Positions 12,125-22,176 of a stretch of DNA of 64,000 nucleotides are shown here, in pieces. The stretch spans positions 30,366,082-30,430,081 of the forward strand of contig JAFMSR010000001.1 in NCBI GenBank assembly GCA_022818135.1, written 5' to 3'. Position 1 is the stretch's first letter. Each line of letters opens with the position of its first letter. The notes below the pieces were generated by a model. The model had not been told where the DNA came from. It worked only from the letters and a program-made list of their open reading frames with translations, and did no database searches. The position numbers were made by a program, and so were the translations under genes. This DNA comes from Saxidomus purpurata (lineage: Eukaryota; Mollusca; Bivalvia; Venerida; Veneridae).

Positions 12125-12164
12125 AATTGTGCCTGATGAATTGTATGAAACGAGTAGCACAATT
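12125..12164 (+). ncRNA. Second hammerhead-like motif, with perfect stem I
   Basis: AATTGTGC at 12125-12132 pairs perfectly with GCACAATT at 12157-12164 (8 bp, stem I). Between them lie CTGATGA (12133-12139), a very short possible stem II in ATTGTAT, GAAAC (12147-12151) and GAGTA, giving a minimal stem III (AC/GT) and a GUA cleavage triplet. The order stem I, CUGAUGA, stem II, GAAA, stem III, NUH, stem I is that of a type I hammerhead. The weak stem II is the main doubt. No associated coding element was seen. Confidence 0.45.
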
Positions 12165-12398
12165 CATTTTATTAATTAAATCTTTATTTTATAGCCATAT
12201 AAAATCATTTTTATTTAATTCATTGTATATATTGTCTTAGGTTTAAAACCCTTAAAATACCGGAAAGGGCAATATGGTACGTTTGTAGTCAGCATCTTTG
12301 TAAACCAGGAAATTTGTATGAAAAATATTGGCAGTAGATGTCGAAGCTACACCAAATCATTAACTAAAGTTGAAAATCGGAATTTCTTGAAAAAAAAT

Positions 12399-12480
12399 AG
12401 ACCGATTAACTCTATGGGTAGAGCTTTAAGCTGTAGTAATCAGTAGGTTCCCGGTTCGAATCTTTCATCAGGCGGGATGC
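12399..12480 (+). mobile_element. tRNA-derived SINE head
   Basis: A tRNA-like left part begins near 12399. It has a D-arm box A-like segment TTAACTCTATGGGTAGAGC, and a T-arm with box B GGTTCGAATCT at about 12453. Acceptor and T-stem pairing are incomplete, and an AT-rich non-tRNA tail follows. This is a promoter head of a SINE rather than a tRNA gene. Confidence 0.45.
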
Positions 12481-12657
12481 TTTTAATTAATTTATAAAAT
12501 GTGTTTTTCATATATAAAAGTGTGGGTAATTTAGTCATACACAAATTATTCAAGATTCGCATATCGAAGGAAATGTAACAGCATTCTTCATCTTTCAGCA
12601 GGTATATAGCAAAAAAAAAAAGCGGAAACGGTGCATAAAACAATATCGCAATTCTTA

Positions 12658-13865
12658 AACAAGAGCCATGTTAGACATGGCCGTCCCACTGCCGAGTGCT
12701 CTTTCTATGACAAGAAATTTAAGGTGAGAGGAATGGATATGGTACATGTATAAGCTCTAATTTAATAAAATACTAGTAATTTTAACGTGTTGATGGTTAT
12801 TCACCTGAATTTTCTCTCTCTTAATGTGGCACTTCTACTCTAAAAATCGGAAATTGCATGCTTTGCGCAAACGGTTTTTGCGAAAAATCAATAAAGGGAG
12901 ATAACTTAAAATAACGAATTAATTAATTTAATGTCGAATTAATGTCTTCTGTAAGTGTATGCAATTTGAATCAATTCGGTTCAGCACTGAAGGAGTTATG
13001 ACCCTGAAAAGAAAAAGTAATAAAGGGAAACAATTCAAAAATAGGACAAGCTACAGATAAGGTCCTTGCACACTGCACTTTCTCTCAATGTCCTCTGTCT
13101 GTGTGTAAAGTTTAAACAAATTCCCTAGAAAACTTTCGGAGTTATGTTTCGGACAACAGTGGTATATGAAAAATCAATAAGGGGAGATTATTAAAAAAAG
13201 AGTAAGGTATGTTATGGTTCTTAGACATTGCACTGCGTCTTAATGTCTTCTGTATGTGTATGCAATATGAATCAATTCGGTTCAGTACTGAAGGAGTTAT
13301 GGCCCAAACAAGAAAATTCGATAAAGGGAGCTCATTAAAAATAGGACAAGCTAGAGTTAAGGTCCTTGTTCACTGCACTTTTATTTTATATTCTCTGTGA
13401 GTAAAGTTTAAACAAATTCCCTTGAATACTTTCATAGTTCTGCTCTGGACATAAGTGTTATATGAAAAATCAATAAGGGGACAGAACTTAAAATAAAGAA
13501 AGATACGGCTATGGTTCTTGGACACTGCACTGCGTTTTAATGTCCTCTGTAAGTGTATGTAATTTGAATCAATTCGGTTCAGTACTTAAGGAGTTATGGC
13601 CCAGACAAAAAATTCAATTAAGGGAGATAATTTAGAAATAGGACAAGCTAGAGTTAAGGGCCTTGTACACTGCACTTTCTCTCAATGTCCTCTGTGCATA
13701 AAAGTTAAACAAATTCCCTTGAATACTTTATTAGTTATGCTCCGGCGTAGTGTGACGGACGGACAGGCTGACGGACGAACAGACGTACACACGCACGCGC
13801 ACGCACGCACATATCCCCCACGTGGGGAAAAAAAAGCAATCCTCTTAGGCGAAGATTTATGAGTG
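12658..13865. mobile_element. Tandem-repeat-filled element, family B
   Basis: It begins AACAAGAG plus a perfect 6-bp hairpin (GCCATG 12665-12670, loop TTAGA, CATGGC 12676-12681). The body repeats with about 300-base spacing: 'tgcactttctctcaatgtcc' near 13074 and 13673, with a diverged copy ('tgcacttttattttatattc') near 13373, alternating with 'ttggacactgcactgcg'-type words near 13220 and 13519. This suggests dimers of ~150-bp units. The distal end has a CGGACGGACAGG simple repeat (13757-13780), CAACGC/ACGC runs and a palindromic CCCCCACGTGGGG. The architecture matches family A but the sequence is unrelated. Open frames 13209-13885 are repeat shadows. Confidence 0.55.
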
Positions 13866-13960
13866 CCTGGTAAATAATGTTGCACTATAGCCAGTTTATT
13901 ATTATTAATATTATTATTTATACAATGTATAATTTATCATTATTAGTGCTTTTATTTCCT

Positions 13961-13961
<1 letters not shown>

Positions 13962-13998
<37 letters not shown>

Positions 13999-14010
13999 GT
14001 TATTATTACT
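13962..14010. repeat. (TTA)n microsatellite
   Basis: An uninterrupted run of ATT/TTA triplets with one G interruption near its end. Confidence 0.9.
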
Positions 14011-14017
14011 AAATCAT

Positions 14018-14135
14018 AGGCTGATTTCTCTTGTCCTTTTCAACTGAATTGTCATACATTTATGATATTTATTTTATCTAAAATAAGAAGAAGAGAAATC
14101 CAGGAGAAAGTGGTTATTGTCCAACAAACTGGTAA
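14018..14135 (+). repeat. Partial upstream copy of the putative exon region
   Basis: The words 'taggctgatttctcttg', 'gatatttatttta' and 'gagaaatccaggagaaa' recur in the same order at 14452-14550. This is a local direct duplication that covers an intron-like end and the first codons of the candidate exon at 14517. This copy loses the open frame soon after the shared part. Confidence 0.6.
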
Positions 14136-14516
14136 TTTTACTGAGAGATGCAATAAGTGCATGGATCTATATGACATCACAAACCTGATTCAAACATTTG
14201 AATCACCGTTTTAAGAAAGCTTAACAAAACACATATTTGATAGATGTATACTTTATTTTCGCACAAACTTCCAAGCACATAAATCGAAATTGATCTGTGT
14301 GATGCATTTATTATAATAAGAATGAACCCGTGTAACACCGTATAAAATGTAATATCTAGCCTCTGACTTTGAATTTTGCAGTGGCGGGAAGCCGGATCCT
14401 GGTGTCTAGACTTTTTGATTAGGTAGCCGGATCTGTATTACAATTATTATTTAATCGTAGGCTGATTTCTCTTGCTTTTCAACTTCTTTGTAATATGATA
14501 TTTATTTCATTTAAAG

Positions 14517-14789
14517 TTAGAAGTGGAGAAATCCAGGAGAAAATCGATATTGTCTAACAAACTCCTAAACACTGAGCATTTAAGAACACCAAAAAGACAC
14601 AGGGATGAGCTACCCATTCCCACAACAACTCCTGCTGCAGATTTCACACTATTAGTTGATGCTATTGAGAAATCTACCAAGGCCATCGTTGATGCTATTG
14701 ACCGGAACAGCCGTGCCATAAGATGCCAGTACCAGAGCTTGAGTCAGATCGTGTCAGGATTACATTCAACAGAAGGCTTGAACATCTAG
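14517..14789 (+). CDS. Possible terminal exon of an unknown gene
   Basis: After a plausible acceptor (tttatttcatttaaag ending at 14516), a frame stays open for about 90 codons to a TAG at 14787-14789. It is hydrophilic and looks protein-like. It has a basic start (KSRRKS, TPKRHRDE), a Pro/Thr-rich linker, then an Ala/Ile/Asp-rich stretch predicted helical (DAIEKSTKAIVDAIDRNSRA). Acidic-basic helical ends of this kind occur after Myb/SANT-like DNA-binding domains and transposase-derived genes, but no signature proves this. No ATG start fits, consistent with an internal or last exon. A family A element begins 8 bases after the stop, so the natural 3' end is lost or supplied by that element. Confidence in coding status is moderate at best. 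Confidence 0.35.
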   Translation, partial: LEVEKSRRKSILSNKLLNTEHLRTPKRHRDELPIPTTTPAADFTLLVDAIEKSTKAIVDAIDRNSRAIRCQYQSLSQIVSGLHSTEGLNI

Positions 14790-14796
14790 CGTAGGT

Positions 14797-15784
14797 AACA
14801 AGAGCTGTCAGTAGGACAGCGCGCTCGACTTTTTTAGTGCTTGCCAATAAAACAAAACTTTGACAGTTAAGGGCACACAAGACTTTAACTAGGAATTTCT
14901 AAGTACAAATCAAGAAACGTTTTCACAGAGTTATATTCTCTTGCTTACAGATAGGTCTCATGATGGTACATAAGTACTCCAACTTTCGAAGTAATATATC
15001 AAATGGTTAAGTCAACAAGTGGACAATAATGAAAATTTTAACTGAGTTTCTAAGAGAAATAGAGCCATAATTCAAATAAAATCCTTGACAGAACTACCTT
15101 CTCCTGCCCATGTTTGGGGATCATGATGGTAAACAAGTATTCCAACTTTCAAAGTAATATCTCAAACAGTTTAGTCAAAAAGTGGACTGGTACAAAAAAC
15201 TTAACCAAGATTCTAAGTTGGTAAAGGGCCTTAATCTTTAAAACAAATCCTTGACAGAGTTACCCTCTCTTGCCTACTGATGGGGGTAATGATGTAAACA
15301 AGCATTAAAAGTTTCAAAGCAATATCTCAAAGGGTTAAGGCAATAAGTGGATTTTACCCATATTCAATGTATTTTCTAAGTAAAAAGGGAGCATAATTCT
15401 GTCAAAAACCTTCACAGAGTTATGTACTCTTGTCTGTTGATGTAAATCATGATGGTTAACAAGTATGATTAGTTTCAAAGTAATACCTCTAATGGTTTTA
15501 AAATAAAGTAAGGTGGTACGAAAAACTTAACCAAGCTCAATACAATTTCTAAGTAAAAAAGGGCCATAATTCTGTCATAAACAGAATGTACTCTTGTCTG
15601 TAGATGGAGGTTATGATTGTAAACAAGTATGGTAAGTTTCAAAGCCGTACCTCTAACAGTTTTGAAATAAAGTGGGGTGGTACGAAAAACTTAACCAAGG
15701 TGTGACACCAACGCGGACGCGGACGCCGACACCGACGTCGGGCGAGTAGGATAGCTCCCCTTTTCTTCGAAAAGTCGAGCTAAA
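14797..15784. mobile_element. Tandem-repeat-filled element, copy A2
   Basis: It starts AACAAGAG with hairpin GCTGTC (14804-14809)/GACAGC (14815-14820) and ends AAAAGTCGAGCTAAA at 15784. The subterminal pair is GCTCGACTTTT against AAAAGTCGAGC, exact over 11 bp. Both partners differ from copy A1 in the same positions. The body is ~150-160-bp units carrying 'gggccataattctgtc', 'gagttatgtactcttgtctg' and 'caaagcaatatctca', then a GACGCC-rich stretch at 15708-15740. Very similar to copy A3 at 39 kb. Confidence 0.6.
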
Positions 15785-16590
15785 AAGGGATGAATCCAAA
15801 GGGAAAGAAAATAAACCAGTAATAAAAAGTACTGTAAGCAAAGTACCCGACAGAAAGAAATGTTTATCATTTTGAAGCATGTCTATATATATAATCGTTA
15901 ACAGCAGTGAATCAACTATATAGCAAACATAACCGTTTGGACTTTATTAACATTAATGAAAGGACTTTATAACTTAGAAAACTATCTTTTAGAATTAAGG
16001 CACCATGGACAATTAGCATTAAAGCTTGTTACTACAAGCTACGAGAAATATATTTAAACAATCTAAATCTATAGTGTTATTTGAAACTTATTCTTTGGTG
16101 ACAGTTTTATTTAATTACTATAGAAATTAATTGAAATTTAAGATATTGCTGAAATACTGGAGCACATAGAGACATTTACATACACATGAACTATGGACTT
16201 TATTGTCAGTGTCGGAGTTGAAATTAAGCTGAAGTTGTAAAACATACGTTTAGTTTAGAACATTTTCAGTATGAACATCCAGGAAGATATAAACTCTACA
16301 GTGTATTTAAAACATTCATGCTGGTAGAATGACTTACAAGTTTAACTGTTCTATTATCTATCTTCGTTATTAATTATAATAGGGTGTGACATAAACAATG
16401 AGAGAGACTAGTGAACCTTTTGCATTCATGCATGCGGATATTTACCACTTATTCTAGTCATAATTGTAAGAACTTATAAAGTGACTATACATGTTACTCT
16501 TTACTCAAGTATTTAACTTTGAAGTTTGTGAATTACTGCTGATAAGTCAAGTTAAATCTTATTTGTTATGGTAAGGCTGACGGAGCTTAG
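15785..16590. other. Unassigned sequence upstream of a probable 3' LTR
   Basis: AT-rich with no readable gag/pol remnant. If the polypurine tract at 16596 is real, this should be the 3' internal end of an LTR retrotransposon, but no coding similarity was recognised. Confidence 0.3.
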
Positions 16591-16595
16591 CCTCA

Positions 16596-16975
16596 AGACA
16601 GGGGGGTAGTGTTAAGACCTGGCACTTTCCATTTATCTGCTTGACTTGAGAATTTCTTTGTTTTTATGCACATGTTGGCCTACTTCAATTGCCTGTTCAA
16701 GAGGCAAGACTATATGTTCATCAAAGTATGTTTAGTTGGCAGTCACGGATCACAAAACTGTGCAAGTATGTGTTAGTCAAGCATGAAATACTGTTTAACA
16801 ACATACAGCACCTCTCCATGGCCGTTTTATTCTTTAAAAGATTTGTTTACATTTTTCAGATGTCATCCGTTTACGTGACTTTTGTGTACAATCCGGTATT
16901 TGACCGTGTTCCGTCATTTTCCGAGTAAGAATGTTATTATTATCTGTGTAAAACTATCTAGAGCAGTTCATCACA
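16596..16975 (+). mobile_element. Probable polypurine tract and 3' LTR
   Basis: A purine-rich tract AGACAGGGGGGTAG (16596-16609) directly precedes TGTTAAGACC, and the following ~366 bases end ..CATCACA at about 16975. A G-rich polypurine tract next to TG, with a TG...CA-bounded block, is the standard 3' LTR junction of Gypsy-like elements. No second LTR copy is in the window, so the LTR length is not confirmed. The next bases (TAGGAGG) begin a different repeat. Confidence 0.4.
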
Positions 16976-17551
16976 TAGGAGGTTTTAGGAATCCCCGAGA
17001 TGACGTCATTCCTGCGCATGCGCATTGACTGGCCACAATGGAAGCGAAATAGAGCATTTGACTGTACGACAGTTTATATTTTAGGCTATAACGTTATGAA
17101 ATAAAACAAAATCTAGTTTGTATGCAGTTGCCATGTCTATGCCAGTGATGCGTATTTATAGTTTTTATTATAAAGTCCGATATGAAAGTGTGAATTTTGA
17201 CTGAATCGGCCAAAACTAATTAAACTTGTAAGCTTTCCCTACTTGTATGTATATTAGGGCTTTATCGTTGATACTGGTTTCCCATATGACCAACGCCCCC
17301 AGAAGAGGTTAGTTATTTTAGGTTTTGGAGGATATAGTGCAAGATACAGTAAGCGTCCCAATTCCAGAGACACCCCTGGTTCTTATACATGCCAGGTGTA
17401 TAGCACCCATACATTGGACCTCGGTTTTTAAGTTTCATCCGAAAGACTGTTAGTAATTTTAGTTGGTCAGCCCATATCGAACCCGCAACCCCGAGAATAC
17501 AAGTCTCGTGCTCTACCAATTGAGCTAACCGGGCTGACTTTTCCCTACTTG
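16976..17551 (+). repeat. SINE-tagged repeat H, left copy (outer inverted repeat)
   Basis: It begins TAGGAGGTTTTAGGAATCC, followed by a TGACGTCA-like word and GCGCATGCGCA. Its reverse complement, clearly similar over ~260 bp, lies at 24161-24437, and both copies carry the same SINE at the same target site. The pair encloses the DIRS element and one arm of a palindrome. Sequence downstream to about 17585 ('acctatatacacatgg') is also matched, but at 24911-24944, out of order. Confidence 0.65.
17246..17539 (-). mobile_element. tRNA-headed SINE with 12-bp target duplications
   Basis: Flanked by perfect duplications TTTCCCTACTTG at 17234-17245 and 17540-17551. On the minus strand the 5' head is tRNA-like: acceptor GTCAGCC (paired with GGCTGAC), D-arm TAGCTCAATTGGTAGAGCA, anticodon arm CGAGA-CTTGTAT-TCTCG (anticodon UGU, Thr-like) and box B GGTTCGATA, with the 3' T-stem lost. 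A conserved central block follows (gaggtccaatgtatggg; accaggggtgtctctgg), then a 3' part ending in ATATACATACA. This matches the bivalve Meta-type tRNA SINEs as I remember them. The minus-strand frame 17313-17639 is a shadow. Confidence 0.8.
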
Positions 17552-17673
17552 CTATCCCCACGGACCTATATACACATGGATTGGCAAGGTTACCCATAAT
17601 GCCTTGCGCGCGCTCGGCGGCAGCTCTGATAACGCACACTTATTAGACATTGCTGAAATCAGGGATCGTTTAT

Positions 17674-17760
17674 AGGAGGTTTTAGTGTGACGTCACATCC
17701 GGGATTTTCCGTGACTAAAAATAGCGTGGCCGTCAATTGTATTGAATCGGCCATATGCCG
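17674..17760 (+). repeat. Second TATAGGAGGTTTTA terminus adjoining the DIRS element
   Basis: TATAGGAGGTTTTAG, a TGACGTCA word and 'ggccgtcaatt..cggcc' repeat the pattern of the left end of repeat H at 16976, but the sequence is otherwise diverged. It suggests that the DIRS element landed inside a relative of the same repeat family. Confidence 0.4.
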
Positions 17761-17819
17761 AGTGTGTATTGATACAGTATAGACATTATTTCTATTCCGA
17801 CAACGATATTTCGTTCGTC

Positions 17820-17854
17820 ATGAAATGAGATGTAGCCCGCGCATGCGCAGTCAG
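17820..17854 (+). repeat. DIRS left inverted terminal repeat
   Basis: Identical in reverse complement to 22177-22211 over 35 bases. It contains the GCGCATGCGC palindrome. The 12 bases at its outer edge are also part of the stretch copied in the internal complementary region. Confidence 0.9.
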
Positions 17855-18053
17855 TAGCACGTGTGTAATGGCGACGTTTGTGCCATTTTTTAATTTGCAG
17901 TTATTTATTTAGCTGTTTTTGGAAGTTTTTAATTTGATCCGAGGTGCCCTACGTGGCCATCGGGTAGATTATTTTTCCATAAGTGTACTTTGTGTGCCTT
18001 TGGGTTGTGACATTTAGCTTTATTCGCGTCATCGGTGGTTTTCTTCGCTCGTT

Positions 18054-19207
18054 ATGGCGGAGACTCCGACGTTGAAAAACGTTCAGGATAAAACTGAATC
18101 GGATGTGAAAGGGAACTCTCGGCGGAACCCGGCGAAGGGGAAGAAGCCAGAGTCGGTTAAAGGTGTTCATGCACCGACAAATCCACCGAGTGGTAGTACT
18201 GATACGGATTCTTTGATCCTTCAATGTTTGAAAGACATTCAGAAAAAGCAGAAAGAGGGCGATTCAGAAGCTTGAACCGTGTTAAAAAAGTGGAAGAAGC
18301 GCAAGCTTTTTACGAGGAACGTTACGAACCTGATTATTATAATCAGAGTTACGAGGATTATTATGAAGAGGAGGATAAGAATGGGTGTGATGGGGAAGAT
18401 GATAACCCCACCCCACCTGCAAAAGTTCCGAAACTTGACCCTTCCAGTCGGTTTGCTGGAATGGCTAAACGTTTCAAGGGTGTTGAGGCTGTTGATGCTA
18501 ACATTGACAGCACCTTGGCAGACAATATAAATGATCTTTTCCGTAAGGGTATGGATGAGGATCAACATGCCTCACTCACAAAAGACGACAAGATCTCGCG
18601 CCCTGAAAATTGTGATGCTTTAGTTACCGTAAAATGCAACACAATTTTTTGGGATCTCTGTTCCCAAAATGTCAAATATAGTGACAAAAAACTGCAAAAT
18701 GCTGAGACTTCCCTAATTAAATGGTCAATTCTGATTGCCAAGGCCGTCAATAAACTGGCGGAGATGGAAACTGAAATGAAAGACAAGGGTATAGACATAA
18801 GTTCAGTGATTGATCAGTGTAATGATTCTTTGTCTCTTTTCGGACATTGCAATAGGCAAGTGTGCATGGTAAGAAGGAAATTTATTAAACCAGAGCTTAA
18901 AAGTGAATACAGTCATTTGTGTAATCCTAGCATTCCTTATACATATGGACTGTTTGGAGATGATGTGTCAAAGACGGCAAAAGAGTTGGAGGATTCGGCC
19001 AAAATGGGCCATAAAATTCAGCACAGCAGTAGCAGGGGTTTTGGCCGTAGCAGATCACCCTTCTTTCGTGACAGAGGCAGACCTTTTTTGAGAGGTCGTG
19101 GATTCAGACCGAGAGGTGGTCTTTCTCATACTTGGTCATCAGGATTTAGCGGTGAGACAAAAACCTTGAGTCGCCGCGGAGTCCAGAGAGGCTCTTACAG
19201 ACATTAG
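18054..19207 (+). pseudogene. gag: DIRS gag-like protein, one frameshift
   Basis: Putative nucleocapsid-like ORF1 of the DIRS element. Translation starts at the ATG of 18054 (MAETPTLK) and runs 73 codons to a stop at 18273-18275. The continuation lies in the -1 frame from about 18260 to 19207 (VKKVEEAQAFYEERYEP onward), so one base is lost or a programmed shift is used. No slippery heptamer is evident, so mutation is likelier. Features: a basic N-terminus, an acidic Tyr-rich segment, a helical middle with CNDSLSLFGHC, and an Arg/Gly-rich tail (RGFGRSRSPFFRDRGRP) suited to nucleic-acid binding. Its 3' end overlaps the RT frame by about 50 bases. Confidence 0.75.
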
Positions 19208-20927
19208 AACAAATAATTTCAAATTTTCATGATAACACTCAATTTGTAGGTGGAAGACTGAAACATTTTTCCTCTCAATGGGAACAAATTACATCAGATG
19301 AAAAATTTTTGGGCATTGTTAGAAATTGTCATTTTGAGTTTTATGATAACCAATTGCCAGTTCAAGAAAAATTTTCTCAGCGAAAATTTAATGAAAGTGA
19401 ATCTAAAATTATGGATGGGGAAATTCAAAAATTGTTAGACGCGAAAGTCATAATTCCTGTTGAATATCATCCAAAACAATACCTTTCCCCGATATTTTTA
19501 AGATCAAAGAAAAATGGAGAATTTAGAATGATCCTAAATTTGAAGAACTTAAATGAACTATTCCTTACTGTCATTTCAAAATGGATCATTTTGAAACTGC
19601 TTTGCACTTGGTATCACAAAACATGTTTTTTTGCCTCAGTTGACATTCGTAAGGCATATTACTCTATTCCTATTGCTAAAGAACAACAAATATATTTTCG
19701 ATTTCTTTGGAGAGGGAAAATATTTCAGTTTTTGACTATGCCATTTGGTGTTGGACCAGGGCCAAGATTGTTTACCAAACTCATGAAACCAGTTTATGCT
19801 AAATTGCATAATGAAGGTCATATCTGTACTGGTTTCATTGATGATAGCTTACTTGCGGCTGAAACTAAGAAAAAATGTTGCACCACTATCAGTGCTACTT
19901 TAGATCTTGTGACAAATTTGGGGTTCATGCCTAATTATGAAAAATGTATCTTAGAACCTACTCAGCAAATAACATTTCTCGGAAATATCATAAAATCTAA
20001 AAACATGGTAGTTTTCTTACCAGTTGGGAAAAAAGACAACGTTAAATTTGAGTGTGGCAAGCTTTTCAAATGTAATACTGCTACAATTAGAGCTGTAGCA
20101 AAAGTAATTGGCCTGTTAGTATCGTCTTTTTCAGCAGTAGATTTGGGTAAACTACATTATAGAGAATTAGAGAAAGCTAAAGTTGTTGCCCTGAGAGTTA
20201 GCAAAGGCGATTTTGATGCTTTTATGCGGGTCACATATCCAATGAAGTCAGAGTTAAAGTGGTGGATTGAAAATATTCACACTCCGGTTAGAAAAATAAT
20301 GCGTGAAAACCCACAAATCTGCATAAGTACATGTACTGATAGTAGCACTGAGGGGTGGGGTTGTGTCATGAATAAAGTAAAAATTGGTGGATATGGACTG
20401 ACCAAGAAAAGAAATACCACATAAATGCATTAGAGGTTTTAGCTATACTGTTTGCATTGAAAGCGTTTCAAGCCATTGTACAAGGAAAATATATTAAAAT
20501 CTTGTCGGACTCCACCACGGCAGTAAGTTATGTTAACAATTTTGGAGGAATAAAGTCACATGATTGTAATGAGATTAGTAAGAAAATTTGGTCCTGGTGC
20601 TTAGATCATGATACATGGATTACTTGTTCTCATATACCAGGAATAGAGGATGTTGCTAATGAGCCTTCGCGGTGTTTTAAAGACAATATAGAATGGGCAT
20701 TGGATCATGTAGTTTTTGACAAAATATGTGATATTTGGGGTATACCCACGATAGACCTTTTCGCTACCAGGCTAAACAAGAAAACAGACATTTTTTGTCC
20801 CTGGAAACCAGAGCCTGAGGCTAAGTATGTGGATGCATTTAGCTTAGATTGGAGTATCTTTAAATTATCGTATATTTTCCCCCCTTTCAGTTTGGTGGGA
20901 CGTTGCATTCAGAATTCATTATATTAA
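19156..20927 (+). pseudogene. pol: DIRS reverse transcriptase / RNase H / methyltransferase-like region, frameshifted
   Basis: An open frame runs from 19156 to 20424, then shifts near 20397 to the frame ending at 20927. Signature order: FVGGRLKHF linker, fingers (VIIPVEYHP), palm A with Asp in SVDIRKAYYS (Asp codon 19642), MPFGVGPGP, the FIDD active box at 19834-19845, then RNase H (CTDSSTEGWG near 20335; SDSTTAV; HIPG). After RNase H come IDLFATRLNKK and FPPFSLVG, the segment that DIRS elements carry and that is compared with Dam-type methyltransferases. The RT catalytic Asp residues are intact. The 3' end is damaged: an AT-rich ~35-base junk string with stops (20925-20955) replaces the rest of the last domain. 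Confidence 0.85.
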
Positions 20928-20955
20928 TAATGAATAATTAATATTATTAATATTA

Positions 20956-21994
20956 CCACGTGTAGAGACACTTTTGAAACTTCATCACTCAGATCAAAAG
21001 CACCCTCTAGCTCGTCAGCTCCTGCTAGTGGCAGGAATTCCCTTAGACGCAGAGGACTTTCGAAACAATCAACCAAAATCATTATGGCAAGTTGGAGAAA
21101 ATCAACAAAACGCCAGTCTCAAGTCCATATTACGAGATGGTTTTCGTACTGTCGCAGACGGAAAATCGATAACTTTTCAGTTTCTGTGAATGATGTAGTG
21201 GAATTTTTAACTGAAGGTTTTGACACAGGACTAGGTTATAGCTCACTAAATCAAGCTAGATCAGAATTATCATCATTGGGAATTATTTTGGAAAACTTTT
21301 CAGCTGGAACTCATTCTTTTGTTATACGATATATGCGTGGTGTTTTTAATCTGCGCTCACCTACTAGTAAATTTACTCAGGTTTGGAAAGTTGATACAGT
21401 CTTGAAGTATTTGCAAACATTGTCACCAGTGAAAACATTAAGTTGAAAGACCTTACACTTACGCGGACTATGTTGATGGCACTTGTGAATGCAGCTAGAA
21501 CACAGACATTGCATTTGTTAACCGTTACTAATTTAGAAAAACATCGTTCTGAGTTCATGTTGTTTTTTGACAGTTTGTTGAAACAAAGCCGGCCAAGCTT
21601 TGATTGTTCTCGTTTTCTGTTAAAAGCACATCCTCCAGATAGGAGACTTTGTGTACATACGGTACTTAAGGAATATCTGAGACGTACAAAGGACCTTAGG
21701 CAAAGGTCAGAACATAAACTATTAATAAGCTTTATAAAACCACACAAAGCAGTTTCACAGGACACTGTTGCACGCTGGATCAAAATATTAATGTTACGTT
21801 CAGGCATAAGTTTAGAACTATTTGGGGCACATAGTGTTCGGACAGCAAGCACATCAAAAGCAAAACTGATGGGTGCACCAATTGTTGATATAATGAAGAA
21901 AGCCGGATGGTCGAAAGAAAGCACATTTACCAAGTTCTATTATAAAGAAGTCATTGACGAAGACAATGTATCAAAGGCTATTCTAAAGATGTAA
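20956..21994 (+). pseudogene. DIRS tyrosine recombinase (YR), multiply frameshifted
   Basis: Integrase of the element, a lambda-integrase-like tyrosine recombinase. The N-terminal SAM-like part is in two frames (HPLARQLLL in one, then RRKIDNFSVSVNDVVEFLTE in another, shift near 21080). The catalytic part shifts again at 21443, between VKTLS and LKDLTLTRT. Catalytic tetrad members are readable: Arg in NAARTQTLHLL (21497-21499), His and Arg in HSVR (21830-21841), and the nucleophile Tyr in KFYYKEV (21938-21940). Conserved neighbours AGWSKESTF are present. Three frames are needed to assemble the protein, so the copy is inactive as it stands. The long minus-strand frame 21373-21933 is a shadow. 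Confidence 0.85.
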
Positions 21995-22038
21995 AGGTTG
22001 TATAGTTTGTTTTTGTCTTGTCATGATAATGCTTCAAA

Positions 22039-22062
22039 ATCTCATTTCATGACGAACGAAAT
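22039..22062. repeat. DIRS internal complementary region
   Basis: A 24-base exact reverse complement of 17808-17831, sitting 3' of the recombinase and inside the right ITR. In DIRS1-type elements this region templates completion and circularisation of the cDNA. Confidence 0.85.
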
Positions 22063-22176
22063 GCCTCCCTCCCACCTAACATGAATTCAGTTCTTGTAAT
22101 ACTGACATTAATCACGAGACCAGTTATGTACTTAGATATACATACAAGTCTCTATTATCATGACAAACTTTCAAAA

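Noticed and set aside
13596..13885. 88- and 67-codon frames at the end of family B element
   Set aside because: They consist of translated tandem repeats and ACGC simple repeats; no independent coding evidence.
17463..17537. A tRNA-Thr(UGU) gene on the minus strand
   Set aside because: The D-arm, anticodon arm and box B look good, but the 3' half of the T-stem is missing and the sequence runs straight into a SINE body with target duplications. It is a SINE head.
21373..21933. 186-codon minus-strand open frame
   Set aside because: It lies exactly opposite the tyrosine recombinase, whose motifs are clear on the plus strand; the minus frame has no recognisable domain.
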